DNA from: an uncultured Alphaproteobacteria bacterium
GTDB lineage: Bacteria; Pseudomonadota; Alphaproteobacteria; HIMB59; GCA-002718135
Length of the DNA stretch: 64,000 nt
Direction of reading: 5' to 3'
NCBI GenBank assembly: GCA_902585605.1
Contig: CACIED010000001.1
Location: forward strand, 62,001-126,000
Below the pieces are notes generated by a model. That model had not been told where the DNA came from. It did not search any database and saw nothing but the letters and a program-made list of their open reading frames with translations. The position numbers and the translations under genes were made by a program. Below, one piece after another: positions 17,402 to 26,853 of this stretch; within the stretch, counting starts at the first letter, position 1, and every line of letters starts with the position of its first letter.

Positions 17402-20400
17402 TTATAGACTTTGAAAACCTAAACCTTCAGTATTTGGAGTAGATTGTATGTTGGCTTCTCTTGCTAATTGAAGGGACATATTTGATCCAACTATAGCGTC
17501 TACAGATACGAAAGGAACAATTTTGTTAATGTCTCCAATCATGTTTTCCACAATTTCTGTTTGATCATTACTGGTCACTTCTACATTATTATTTTCGATT
17601 GAAGAACTGCTCGAACTTGTCCCAGTTATAGCTGCTGTGACACTCTCGGTAATAGCAGTACTACTTGTATCTGTCACATCCATCGTACTACTTAAATAGC
17701 CACTGAGATCATAATCCACTGTTGCATCTTTTGCTGCACCAATAGTTGCTGATGTGAATGCGGCTGTATTTACAAGTGCTAAGTCACTACCAACTAATGT
17801 TAATCCTGAAACAGATCCCGTTGTAGCAACTGTTGCTGACGTTGTGCCATCGTGCGCTTTATCACTGACAGCTGCTCCCGAACCACTAAAGTTGGCTGAT
17901 TGTAGTGTTCCTGTTGTAGCCGTAATAGTAGCAAGTTCAATGTTCCCCATACTGGCATTACTCACACCACTGCCGTTATTAAGTGTAATATCTAAATCAC
18001 TTGCCGATAAACTTATAGATGTTGTTCCATCACTTTCATAGGCCGCTAAAATATCACCGGTCCCACTATCACGCTGCGCACTCACGACATTATTAGCACT
18101 CGTGTCACTGGCAATAATTGCTAAATTACCAGAAGTACTAATTGACTTATTAATATCGACATCACGTCCAGCGTGGAGACTTAATGTTCCTGTGCCAGTT
18201 GTTGTAATGGGCGCGTTAATTATAATATCGGTGTTCGCTTGAAGTGTCACATTCACATTGGTATCAAGAAGAGCTTCAAGCGCACCCACACTGATTGTAA
18301 TATCACTACTGGAATCTTCAGTATAGGCTGTGCCATCAAGATAATTAGATGACGTCAATAATTCTACACCTCCACTTGTATATCCTAAAGCAAGGTTGGA
18401 ACCATCAGAACTTAAAGCCATTTTTTGTACATCTGCACCATTCAAAGCATAAAATGAGGAAATTAATGTTGGGTTTGAAAAACTTGTATCACTAAAACCG
18501 TACGCTTTAATTATATAATCATTTACTGTGTTAGATGATATTAAAAGAGTGCGTCCGTCTCCACTTAACGCATGAGCACGAACGCCACGATTTCCGCCAG
18601 CAGGGGCATCGAAGCTAATATTATTATTACCAGTACACGATGAGCAATCATGTGCAAATTGAAGAGCAAGTGAAGGATTAGAAAAATTATTATCTGAGAA
18701 AGTAACTATATTATGTTCAGAACCTGTAAACGAAAGAGCTGTGGCATCATCGGTTAAATTCAAATTATATGGTATATTATTACCTAATGTATGGTAATTA
18801 ATACTCGTTATGGGGAAAGTAGAATTATATGAATATGGTGTACTTCTACTCTCAGCCCAGAGTACCCTTGTTATTGTGGGAGATGTAAAATTTGTATCAC
18901 TAAATGAAATTAAATGAATACCTTCAAGCACTGCTACTGCCATTCTTGATCCATCAGAATTAAGAGCGATCCCACCTCCAAATCCCTGGTTAAATAAATC
19001 TAATAGTTGTAAATTTTGACTGTAGGCTGCATTAGGAGTCTCGGAGATATGCCCAACAATGGTTGGATTAGTAAAATTAGTATCGTCAAATTTAATAGTA
19101 TAGACAGAACCCGCTTTACCGGGGGCGTTATGTATTGGTGCTCCTAATACCAGACGATCACCATCATAATCTAAATCAAACTGAACCGGATAAGGATCAT
19201 TTGATGGAAATTCAAAATCTAAACTGCCAGGATGAGTACCTGATAAAGCATTATAACCTTTACCTATAATACCTCTAAGAGTTGGATTGGAAAAGTTTGT
19301 GTCACTAAACTGAAATAAATAAAGAGCTGGATAATTACTGCTACTATCATTATAGCCATCGTCATACCGTGAAAGTACACCAAGTTTTGTTCCATCTCCG
19401 CTTAATCTTACACCGGACATTCCAAATTGATCATCATTTGCCATATTAAAACTAGTCAAGTCGACTGCACTATTAGCAGAACTATCTATTATTGATTGAT
19501 ATGTCCAATTTTTTGAGGTGCCAACATCCCCGATAGTAATATTTTTAGGATCTAAAAGTAAATGACCACCAGCACTAATTGAAATATCATTTAGTCCAAT
19601 ATGACGAAGTGTATCCTTTGATGATATTTCAACTGACCCGCCTATTGTTCCTGTTGCAAGAATTTTTCCCAGCATCGTTGTTTCTTGATCACTCCAAATG
19701 ATTGCTGTGCCTGCATCACCATTACTAGAAGCAACGTCAATGATAGCGCCTTTGTTTATAAAAACAAATTGTGCATTTTTCATACTTGGAAGAATTCCCC
19801 AACGATTAATAAATGTTTCTTCTTGAGCTGTTGTCCGTGTTAGATCATTACTTCCTTGAAACGCACCACCAATTCTTACTAAACCACCTCTACTAGTACC
19901 ACTCGCATCAAGGTTTGATGTATAAAGGGTTGCTTTACTGCTTGCTTCAATATCAAGTCGTCCTCCCACACCATTCAAACCTGCGGCTATAATATTTCCT
20001 GATGTTTCAAAATTTTTTGCACTAATATTTATGTCTCCTCCTTCTGTTCCAGAGGCATCTAAAGTGCTATTCGATGTTTGTATAATTTTATTTGATGACG
20101 AAAGAGTAATATTACCTCCTTGTGCCACTGTTGATGATGCATCAATGGATCCATCAAGATAGATATTACCTATCGATGCAAAGTTAGCATTACCTGAATC
20201 TTCACCTGATACATCTACCTTTCCAGTAAAAGAGATTAAACCCGCATCAATATTAACGAGACCTTCCTTTGCAGTCATGTTTCCTAAAACATTAATAGGC
20301 GCTGTACTTCCTCCAAGAGTAATAACACCATTTTCTTGTGAAGCTGTTGTGGCAACAAGATTACCAGGAATGAACACGGCGTTGTTTAATGCTGTTTTAG

Positions 20401-21127
20401 CTGATCCAATATCAATATCTATAGTGTGAGCATTAGAAGATCCAGCATGTTGAATGAGAGCTTTAACATCGTTATTTTCGTCATCAAGAATAGTCGTGGC
20501 CAATTCTATTGGCACCGCTACTTGTAAAAATTTATCTCCGCTTAAGTCTAAGGTAATTTCTTTTCCCGCGCCAAGACCAAGTTTTCCAAGGTTGGCATTA
20601 ATGGTCCCTTCATTATTGATCGCACCGCCTAGTAGAGCAGTAAAGCCTCCATCTAATGTCGTGATCGATCCCTTATTAATAATTAATTGAAGGGATGATT
20701 GATTTGAAGAACTAAAAGAAAAAATATTATTGAGAAAATTATCATTGGAGAGAGCAAGCGTGGAGGCAGCAAAAGAATGCGCATTAATTGTAGATGTTGG
20801 TGTAAAATAGACACCATTTTCATTCACCACAAAAACTTTACCATTCGCATTTAATGCGCCTGCCAGTGTGGTAGGATTGCCAGAAATAACTCTATTAAGG
20901 GTACTAGAACTACTTGAAGGTTGTTGAAAGGTAACAGTATTATTTTCTCCGATATTAAAACTATTCCATTCAATAATGGCTTGATCCGATTGTTGCTGTA
21001 TCGTCATCGACTGATCATTGGAGGTAATAGAAATATCACCTGCAATAGTTGCATTACCACTTGGCAGCTCAGCCAATACAAAGCAGGAATAAAAAGTAGT
21101 TATAATTAAAATAATAAAGACTCTCAT
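17402..21127 (-). CDS. Second TpsA exoprotein (FHA domain, paralog of the downstream one)
   Basis: TPS exoprotein of 1241 residues from the ATG at 21127, a plausible signal-peptide start (MRVFIILIITTFYSCFVLAE). A longer in-frame start at TTG 21169 would add 14 basic residues and is less likely. The N-terminal haemagglutinin secretion domain is nearly the same as in the 1776-residue neighbour (NRVISGNPTTLAGALNANGK). The middle holds only five or six degenerate FG-GAP_2-like repeats. Then follow the same TLQANTDIIINAPITTTGTG segment, a YDG-like domain (AHDGTTSATV), a serine run and the shared C-terminal tail (VPFVSVDA). It is first in the TPS operon, 6 bp before the paralog, and shares the single TpsB. 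Confidence 0.88.
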   Translation of the reverse strand: MRVFIILIITTFYSCFVLAELPSGNATIAGDISITSNDQSMTIQQQSDQAIIEWNSFNIGENNTVTFQQPSSSSSTLNRVISGNPTTLAGALNANGKVFVVNENGVYFTPTSTINAHSFAASTLALSNDNFLNNIFSFSSSNQSSLQLIINKGSITTLDGGFTALLGGAINNEGTINANLGKLGLGAGKEITLDLSGDKFLQVAVPIELATTILDDENNDVKALIQHAGSSNAHTIDIDIGSAKTALNNAVFIPGNLVATTASQENGVITLGGSTAPINVLGNMTAKEGLVNIDAGLISFTGKVDVSGEDSGNANFASIGNIYLDGSIDASSTVAQGGNITLSSSNKIIQTSNSTLDASGTEGGDINISAKNFETSGNIIAAGLNGVGGRLDIEASSKATLYTSNLDASGTSRGGLVRIGGAFQGSNDLTRTTAQEETFINRWGILPSMKNAQFVFINKGAIIDVASSNGDAGTAIIWSDQETTMLGKILATGTIGGSVEISSKDTLRHIGLNDISISAGGHLLLDPKNITIGDVGTSKNWTYQSIIDSSANSAVDLTSFNMANDDQFGMSGVRLSGDGTKLGVLSRYDDGYNDSSSNYPALYLFQFSDTNFSNPTLRGIIGKGYNALSGTHPGSLDFEFPSNDPYPVQFDLDYDGDRLVLGAPIHNAPGKAGSVYTIKFDDTNFTNPTIVGHISETPNAAYSQNLQLLDLFNQGFGGGIALNSDGSRMAVAVLEGIHLISFSDTNFTSPTITRVLWAESRSTPYSYNSTFPITSINYHTLGNNIPYNLNLTDDATALSFTGSEHNIVTFSDNNFSNPSLALQFAHDCSSCTGNNNISFDAPAGGNRGVRAHALSGDGRTLLISSNTVNDYIIKAYGFSDTSFSNPTLISSFYALNGADVQKMALSSDGSNLALGYTSGGVELLTSSNYLDGTAYTEDSSSDITISVGALEALLDTNVNVTLQANTDIIINAPITTTGTGTLSLHAGRDVDINKSISTSGNLAIIASDTSANNVVSAQRDSGTGDILAAYESDGTTSISLSASDLDITLNNGSGVSNASMGNIELATITATTGTLQSANFSGSGAAVSDKAHDGTTSATVATTGSVSGLTLVGSDLALVNTAAFTSATIGAAKDATVDYDLSGYLSSTMDVTDTSSTAITESVTAAITGTSSSSSSIENNNVEVTSNDQTEIVENMIGDINKIVPFVSVDAIVGSNMSLQLAREANIQSTPNTEGLGFQSL
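20817..20857. repeat. 41-bp exact repeat shared by the two tpsA genes (copy 2)
   Basis: Copy 2 of the identical 41-bp block at 17076-17116, in the equivalent codons of the second exoprotein's secretion domain. Confidence 0.85.
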
Positions 21128-21273
21128 AATTTTTTTACGAGGCCTTTTTTTTATAAGGGTTTTGACCAACCTTAATTAAAATTTAGTGTAGATCAAATTT
21201 AGTAAATATTTACAATTAAATTTTAACAGTATTTAAAGAAAAATAAAAATTATTGCATTATGTTGCTCTAGTC

Positions 21274-22587
21274 TTAGCTTATTCGTTGATAAATCCTGCC
21301 CATATAAGAGAAAAGGGTCAAGGCTCTTGCAATAAAGAAAATACAAAGAGATAACCATAATCCTGTATTCCCAAAACTTGCAATTAAGAAGAAAGAAACA
21401 ACTATATAAATGGCAACAGAGATGATCATCGCATTACGCAGTTCTCTTGTTTGTGACGCACCAATAAAAATACCGTCAAATAGAAAACAAAAAGAAGCTG
21501 CAAAAGGAATAATAATAGCCCAATAAGAGTAAGAAAAACTAATCTCTCTTATTGCAGATAAATCCGTCATTAACATAATGTAATAATTTTTACTTAAGAG
21601 AACGATTAAACAAATTACTAAACCTGTTACGGTATTTAAGATAAAAGAATTTTTTATAACATCTTTTAATAATTTTAGATTTTTTGATCCAATAGAATAC
21701 CCAACAATACCTTCAGTGGAAAAAGCATAAGCATCTAGAATATAAGCTGATAACATAATAAAATTTAGTAATATGGTATTTGCAGCAACAGTTTGCTCAC
21801 TGATAGAATTACCAAGATAGGTAAAATATACAAAAGAAAAGGCAAGAAGGATTGATCTGATAAAAATATTAAGATTGATATTAAATATATTTTTAACTTT
21901 ATTGAAATTAAAAATTTTTTTTGTATTGAATTCTAATTTTGTAATTTTGCTTAGAGCATAGAATGTATAAAATAAAAAGATAATCGTTGATAACGTTGAA
22001 GCTACGAGTGTCCCTAACGCAACACCCAAAACATTTAAATCATAATATAAAACAAAAATAAGACTAAAAATAATATTAGCAACAGAATAAAAACCTACAA
22101 CAAGGCTAGAAGTTTTTGTTTTTTGTAAACCGATAAATAAACCTGTAATTACAAAAATCGTTAGCTCACCAAAAGAGGAGTAAATACGAAGTGTGAAATA
22201 ATCTTTAAAATATATTTTTGTTTCTTCAGATAACTCAAAAATGGATAAGGAAATTTTATATATATACGCTTGAAAAATTACTAAAAAGGATGAAATAATA
22301 ACTACAAAAATAATATTGCGTAAAAAAATATTTATAATTTCTTCATAATCATTGGATCCATCTGCCTGTGATATCATACCTACCGTTCCTGAACGTAAAA
22401 AACCAAAACTGCCAAAAAGAATGGAGAAGATACTTGCTGCAATACTGGTAGCAACCAAGTAACTAGAATTATCAAGATTACCCATTAAACCCGTATCCAC
22501 TATAGCTACAAAAGGAACGACTAAATTTGCGAAAAAAATCGGGATAGATAATTTAAAAATATTTTGAATGGATGATTTAGAAGACAT
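21274..22587 (-). CDS. MATE-family multidrug/toxin efflux transporter
   Basis: A 437-residue integral membrane protein with about 12 hydrophobic segments arranged as two similar halves. The N-terminal IFFANLVVPFVAIVDTGLMG (residues 17-36) is the family's first helix, and a DAYAFSTEGIVGYSIGS stretch near 285 is the matching helix of the second half, as in DinF-type MATE proteins. It exports cationic drugs or metabolites in exchange for Na+ or H+. The nearest genes are the TPS operon downstream and a divergent GNAT-like gene 119 bp upstream. There is no visible regulator, so the substrate is unknown. Confidence 0.9.
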   Translation of the reverse strand: MSSKSSIQNIFKLSIPIFFANLVVPFVAIVDTGLMGNLDNSSYLVATSIAASIFSILFGSFGFLRSGTVGMISQADGSNDYEEIINIFLRNIIFVVIISSFLVIFQAYIYKISLSIFELSEETKIYFKDYFTLRIYSSFGELTIFVITGLFIGLQKTKTSSLVVGFYSVANIIFSLIFVLYYDLNVLGVALGTLVASTLSTIIFLFYTFYALSKITKLEFNTKKIFNFNKVKNIFNINLNIFIRSILLAFSFVYFTYLGNSISEQTVAANTILLNFIMLSAYILDAYAFSTEGIVGYSIGSKNLKLLKDVIKNSFILNTVTGLVICLIVLLSKNYYIMLMTDLSAIREISFSYSYWAIIIPFAASFCFLFDGIFIGASQTRELRNAMIISVAIYIVVSFFLIASFGNTGLWLSLCIFFIARALTLFSYMGRIYQRIS

Positions 22588-22706
22588 ATTTATTGTAGTA
22601 AGAATTTATATTAGTAAAATTTGATAATAAGTAATTAAGGCGACTTTCCTATCAAAATATTCACTATCTTTATTTATCAAATCTTATAAAGCATTACATA
22701 CTTTAA

Positions 22707-23186
22707 ATGAAAATTGGCAGATACAAATACGAGTTTGATTTTTTTAGTTGGATCAAAAAAACAGAACTTGTTGAACTAGATGGTGTTAACCCATCTGATG
22801 ATCCGGTACGTCCAGAACTTGATAATGATTTTCGTACATCAAAAGGAAGAAAAATTTTTGGCCTCAAATATAAAGATGATATCGAGGGTATTGCCTGCTT
22901 TGCATTTACAAATGAAATACCCGCAACCATTAAAGAAATGGATTTAATGAGCGTCGAAGAAGATCAAGCAACTATTCCAATTGCCTATACGTTATGGTCT
23001 TTTAAAAAAGGAGCAGGGAAAAAAATTATGAAAGAATTGCAAAAATATATTAGATCAAAAGAGCAATTTGAAAGCATCATTACTATTTCGCCTTTAACTC
23101 CAGTTGCTACACACTATCATATTCGTAATGGTGCCAGATTAATTAAGATTAACCCTACAACGCAGAACTTCGAATATAAAATTTAA
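22707..23186 (+). CDS. GNAT-fold-like protein of unknown function
   Basis: A 159-residue soluble protein. Residues 60-110 look like a GNAT acetyltransferase core: strand IEGIACFAFTNE, then PIAYTLWSFKKGAGKKIMKELQKYI. KKGAGKK (100-106) is in the place of the acetyl-CoA pyrophosphate loop, and a C-terminal HYHIRNGARLIKIN segment matches the last strands of the fold. The first 45 residues are charged and unassigned. It is divergent from the MATE gene and followed by a possible weak terminator, so it is probably monocistronic. The acetyltransferase call is tentative and no substrate can be proposed. Confidence 0.6.
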   Translation: MKIGRYKYEFDFFSWIKKTELVELDGVNPSDDPVRPELDNDFRTSKGRKIFGLKYKDDIEGIACFAFTNEIPATIKEMDLMSVEEDQATIPIAYTLWSFKKGAGKKIMKELQKYIRSKEQFESIITISPLTPVATHYHIRNGARLIKINPTTQNFEYKI

Positions 23187-23195
23187 GACGTAGGG

Positions 23196-23230
23196 GTTCA
23201 AAAAATATTATTTGAACTATTTATTTTACA
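23196..23230 (+). terminator. Possible weak terminator after the GNAT-like gene
   Basis: GTTCAAA (23196-23202), loop AAATATTA, TTTGAAC (23211-23217), then TATTTATTTT. The seven-base-pair stem is AT-rich and the U tract is interrupted, so efficiency is doubtful. Confidence 0.45.
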
Positions 23231-23258
23231 AATCGAAACAAAATAAATATTGTTGGAA

Positions 23259-24365
23259 ATGGCCTACCAGATAAATACCAATTATTCCGTTACTTTTGAT
23301 GATGTTCTGCTCTCACCAGCGTATTCGGAGATCAAACCAAAAGATGTAGATACATCGATTACCATTGGGAAAGTCAAATTACATATTCCCATACTCTCCG
23401 CTGCTATGGATACCGTGACAGAGAATAAAATGGCAATCAATCTCGCACTACATGGTGGTCTTGGTGTTATTCACCGTAATATGCCAATTGATAAACAAGC
23501 AAGCGAAGTAAAAAAAGTTCATAGCTTTAAAGTTAAGGCTAAAAAATTTCAAAATGCTGTAATTAATTCTAATGGAAAGATTGCGGTGGGCGCTGCAATT
23601 GGTGTTGAAAATAATGCGTACTTACGACTATTAGAATTATTAAAATTTGGTGTTGATATAGTCTTTATTGATGTTGCTCATGCACATACGAAAACAACTT
23701 TACAGTTTATTGAAAAAGCAAAAAAAGTTTTAAAGAAAACACCTCTCATAGTTGGAAACATTGCTACAAAAAAAGCTGCATCAGATTTAATTAGTGCTGG
23801 TGTAGATGCTATTAAAGTAGGTATTGGACCAGGATCAATTTGTACAACAAGGGTTGTGACTGGTGTTGGTATTCCTCAACTCTCCGCTGTAATGGAAACA
23901 TTTCAAGTTGCCAAAAAATTTAAAATTCCTGTGATTGCAGATGGAGGAATAAAAACATCAGGTGATATTGCAAAAGCTATAGCAGGCGGTGCAAGTGCGT
24001 GTATGATAGGGTCTTTATTTGCTGGCACTGAAGAATCACCAGGAAAATTATTAACGATTAAAGGTAAAAAATTTAAATCCTATAGAGGTATGGGTTCAGT
24101 AGGAGCAATGCAAAAAGGTTCTTTTGATCGATACTCCCAAGAAGAAACAAAGAATGCCAAAAAATTAGTGGCAGAAGGTGTGGAAGGCATGGTTCCATAT
24201 AAAGGTAAAATAGAAGATGTAGCATATCAACTTGTTGGTGGCTTAAAATCTTCCATGGGTTACACTGGTCATAAAACGATTAAGAAAATGCAAGGCAATT
24301 GTAAATTTGTGTTTATTTCTAAAGCAGGAGCCCGCGAAAGTAATGTCCACGATGTCATTATGTAA
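23259..24365 (+). CDS. guaB: Inosine-5'-monophosphate dehydrogenase lacking CBS domains
   Basis: Oxidises IMP to XMP with NAD+, the committed step to GMP. Start chosen at ATG 23259 (368 residues); a TTG at 23250 is also in frame. [13 protein letters not shown] lies near residue 12, the catalytic-cysteine loop [13 protein letters not shown] has Cys at about 195, and the flap region [10 protein letters not shown] follows. Typical bacterial IMPDH is about 485 residues with two CBS domains inserted after the VIHRNM region. Here the chain passes straight from [11 protein letters not shown] to [10 protein letters not shown], so the CBS pair is absent and allosteric adenine-nucleotide control should be lost. 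It heads the guaB-purE-purK unit. Confidence 0.95.
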   Translation: MAYQINTNYSVTFDDVLLSPAYSEIKPKDVDTSITIGKVKLHIPILSAAMDTVTENKMAINLALHGGLGVIHRNMPIDKQASEVKKVHSFKVKAKKFQNAVINSNGKIAVGAAIGVENNAYLRLLELLKFGVDIVFIDVAHAHTKTTLQFIEKAKKVLKKTPLIVGNIATKKAASDLISAGVDAIKVGIGPGSICTTRVVTGVGIPQLSAVMETFQVAKKFKIPVIADGGIKTSGDIAKAIAGGASACMIGSLFAGTEESPGKLLTIKGKKFKSYRGMGSVGAMQKGSFDRYSQEETKNAKKLVAEGVEGMVPYKGKIEDVAYQLVGGLKSSMGYTGHKTIKKMQGNCKFVFISKAGARESNVHDVIM

Positions 24366-24368
24366 TAA

Positions 24369-24396
24369 TGTATCGAATCATCATTGAATTGATACA
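24369..24396. repeat. Short inverted repeat between guaB and purE
   Basis: TGTATC (24369-24374) and GATACA (24391-24396) are complementary, separated by 16 bases, just after the guaB stop. No U tract follows, so it is not a terminator; it could be an mRNA stabilising or processing hairpin. Confidence 0.3.
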
Positions 24397-24407
24397 ATAA
24401 AACAAAA

Positions 24408-24899
24408 ATGGCCTCAGCATCAACTAAACATAAGGTAGCAATTGTGATGGGAAGTAAGTCTGATTATGCTACCATGAAAAATTGTGAAAAAATTTTAAGA
24501 TTACTGAAAGTTAAGTTTGAAACCAAAATTGTTTCTGCACACCGTACACCAGAGAGAATGTTTAAATTTGCCAAAGCAGCTGAAGATAATAATATTTCTG
24601 TCATTATTGCTGGTGCAGGAGGCTCTGCACATTTACCAGGAATGATTGCATCATTAACAACTATACCTGTGATCGGTGTACCAGTGGAAAGTCGTAAATT
24701 AAAGGGATTAGATAGTTTGTTATCTATAGTACAAATGCCAAAAGGTATCCCTGTTGGTAGTGTTGCAATTGGTGAAGATGGAGCAATGAATGCTGGTTTA
24801 TATGCAGCTTCCATTATTGCTCTTACGAATAAAGAAATTAAGAAAAATTTAAAAAATTACCGAACTAAACAATCAAAAGCTGTTAAACAAAAACCATAA
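24408..24899 (+). CDS. purE: N5-carboxyaminoimidazole ribonucleotide mutase PurE
   Basis: Class I PurE (163 residues), which converts N5-CAIR to CAIR in de novo purine synthesis. [14 protein letters not shown] at about residues 10-23 holds the phosphate-binding Ser-Asp pair. The SAHRTPERM motif near 44-52 carries the catalytic histidine. The [13 protein letters not shown] loop near 68-80 is diagnostic. It lies 42 bp after guaB and 3 bp before purK, its functional partner. The C-terminal 20 residues are lysine-rich, as is common in AT-rich genomes. Confidence 0.97.
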   Translation: MASASTKHKVAIVMGSKSDYATMKNCEKILRLLKVKFETKIVSAHRTPERMFKFAKAAEDNNISVIIAGAGGSAHLPGMIASLTTIPVIGVPVESRKLKGLDSLLSIVQMPKGIPVGSVAIGEDGAMNAGLYAASIIALTNKEIKKNLKNYRTKQSKAVKQKP

Positions 24900-24902
24900 G
24901 TC

Positions 24903-25946
24903 ATGAATACACCCACACTTGGCATTATCGGTGGTGGACAATTAGGAAGTCTTTTAGCAGATGCAGCAAAAAAAATAGATATACAAACTGTCATATTAAG
25001 TGATGATCCTGATGCGCCCGGGAAACACTTTGCGACTAAATTTATTTTTGGTCAGTATGATGATGATACAACGATAAATAATTTTATTAATGCAGTTGAT
25101 CTTGTTACATATGAATTTGAAAATATTCCCTTTGCAATACTCAAAAAGATTAATGAAAAGAAACAAGTTTTACCTAAACCAGAAATTAATCGACTCATTC
25201 AAAACCGGGAAACAGAAAAAAAATTTCTCAATGATAATAATATAACAACAACAAAATATGTAACTGTCAAAAATGAAAAGGATTTGAGTGAAAATGTAGA
25301 CTTGCTTCCTGGTTTGTTAAAAACAACAACATTAGGATACGATGGCAAAGGTCAGTATAAATTACATACTGAAGATGATATTACGAACGAAATTGATTTT
25401 ACAAAAGAATATATTTTAGAAAAACTCATTAATCTTAAAAAAGAAATTTCAGTCGTCATTACACGTTATGATCAAAATAGTTATGAGATCTATGACCCTA
25501 TTGAGAATGTTCATGAAGAACAAATTTTAAAATATTCAACAATACCAAGTGATATTTCTGATAGCATACGAATAAAATCAATTGAGTGGGCAAAACACGT
25601 TGTAGAAAAACTAGATTATATTGGAACGTTATGTGTAGAATTTTTTATTGATACTGATGATAATTTATATGCTAACGAAATTGCTCCTCGTGTTCATAAT
25701 TCTGGGCATCTGACAATGAACTCACATAATATTAGTCAATTTGAAAATCATATACGAGCAGTATGCGGCTTAGAAAAGATTGAAACAAAAAAATTGTATA
25801 ATGCCAAAATGATTAATTTAATTGGCGATGAGATAACACCTTATCGAAATAAAATATTTAAGGATAACGAATTTTTTTATGATTATTTAAAAACAGAAAT
25901 TAAACAAAAAAGAAAAATGGGTCATTTAACGATTATAGAAAAATAA
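24903..25946 (+). CDS. purK: N5-carboxyaminoimidazole ribonucleotide synthase PurK
   Basis: ATP-grasp enzyme (347 residues) that makes N5-CAIR from AIR, bicarbonate and ATP, the substrate of PurE. The N-terminal LGIIGGGQLGSLLADAA (residues 5-21) is the family hallmark. LKTTTLGYDGKGQYKL near 139-154 is the ATP-binding glycine loop, and EIAPRVHNSGHLT near 260 holds the metal-binding and substrate residues. It lies 3 bp after purE. Its stop is 10 bp from the convergent purC stop with no obvious terminator between them, so the transcripts may overlap. Confidence 0.97.
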   Translation: MNTPTLGIIGGGQLGSLLADAAKKIDIQTVILSDDPDAPGKHFATKFIFGQYDDDTTINNFINAVDLVTYEFENIPFAILKKINEKKQVLPKPEINRLIQNRETEKKFLNDNNITTTKYVTVKNEKDLSENVDLLPGLLKTTTLGYDGKGQYKLHTEDDITNEIDFTKEYILEKLINLKKEISVVITRYDQNSYEIYDPIENVHEEQILKYSTIPSDISDSIRIKSIEWAKHVVEKLDYIGTLCVEFFIDTDDNLYANEIAPRVHNSGHLTMNSHNISQFENHIRAVCGLEKIETKKLYNAKMINLIGDEITPYRNKIFKDNEFFYDYLKTEIKQKRKMGHLTIIEK

Positions 25947-25956
25947 ATTATTAACT

Positions 25957-26853
25957 TTAATTAAATTGATCAGTTAACTGCGTTACTAATTGATATTTAT
26001 TGGCAACATTTACTAAATCTTCTCCTTCACGAAAAGATTGCTTATCTAATTGTTTAGTTGGATCTCCTCCAGGCCATATTCGCCAACTATCATTATCAAC
26101 GACATCAGATAAAACTAACGAATTATCCGATACTTTAAAACCAAGCTCAAACTTAATATCAACTAAATGTATAGGACCATCAATTGTCTTAATAGTTTTC
26201 CATTTGTCTTCAATAAGCTCAAAACTTGGAAGAATAATTTTATTAATAGCTATTTCTAATTCTTGATCAGACAATAATTTTTTGGTTTTCATCAAGCTTT
26301 TGCTTGTTATAGGCTGTTTAGCAGAAAATAACTCCCATTCTTCTCCAGTTTTTACTAAAGGATCCGTAAATACACCTTCTTCCCATTTTCCATCTTTTAA
26401 AAATTGTCTTCTCGCTTCACTCTCATCCATTTGAACAGGCTCTGCAACATGAGGAGGTATAACAACCGCTTGTTTATGAAACATTTCCCAAACTAAGTTT
26501 TCAAATTGATGAGGATTGCTTTTATCTTTTTCAAATTGAGTGTTTCTACTTAAATAACTTCCCCATGCATAGCGTCTAACTACAAATTCTAAAGGAAGCA
26601 TATTACAGTTGTAACTTAAAAGACTATTTGGCGAATCTTGTTCAATAAATGATGTTGCAATACCTGCCTTGCTTAGCATACTAAACACATTACTTGTTTG
26701 TTTTGTCTTTTGTATTCCAATATCTTTAATTTCCTCTTTCTTCGCTGCATCCCCACCTGTTAAAAAATCTTTTGTTACAATTCGAATGATATTTTGATCA
26801 TTTGTTTTCTCAATAATTTTTGTTTTTCCTTCAACTAAAAAAGAATTACTCAT
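25957..26853 (-). CDS. purC: SAICAR synthetase PurC
   Basis: Ligates aspartate to CAIR with ATP. The start is set at ATG 26853 (298 residues), preceded by TTGGAGA eight bases upstream and overlapping the purD stop by 8 bp. A longer frame reaching 26895 would add 14 residues and lack support. The N-terminal FLVEGKTKIIEKT (about 5-17) is the ATP-binding lysine-rich strand. LEFVVRRYAWGSYL near 91-104 is the PurC signature. The C-terminal DVVDNDSWRIWPGG near 251-264 has the conserved D-SWR. It is the last gene of the minus-strand purM-N-F-D-C operon. Confidence 0.95.
   Translation of the reverse strand: MSNSFLVEGKTKIIEKTNDQNIIRIVTKDFLTGGDAAKKEEIKDIGIQKTKQTSNVFSMLSKAGIATSFIEQDSPNSLLSYNCNMLPLEFVVRRYAWGSYLSRNTQFEKDKSNPHQFENLVWEMFHKQAVVIPPHVAEPVQMDESEARRQFLKDGKWEEGVFTDPLVKTGEEWELFSAKQPITSKSLMKTKKLLSDQELEIAINKIILPSFELIEDKWKTIKTIDGPIHLVDIKFELGFKVSDNSLVLSDVVDNDSWRIWPGGDPTKQLDKQSFREGEDLVNVANKYQLVTQLTDQFN

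Noticed and set aside
21170-21273. Second ccrM-like remnant at the far edge of the TPS locus
   Set aside because: Read on both strands; no similarity to the ccrM 3' end, so the whole TPS locus is not flanked by direct repeats.
24464-24814. 116-codon minus-strand frame inside purE
   Set aside because: Antisense to a conserved enzyme gene; no independent support.
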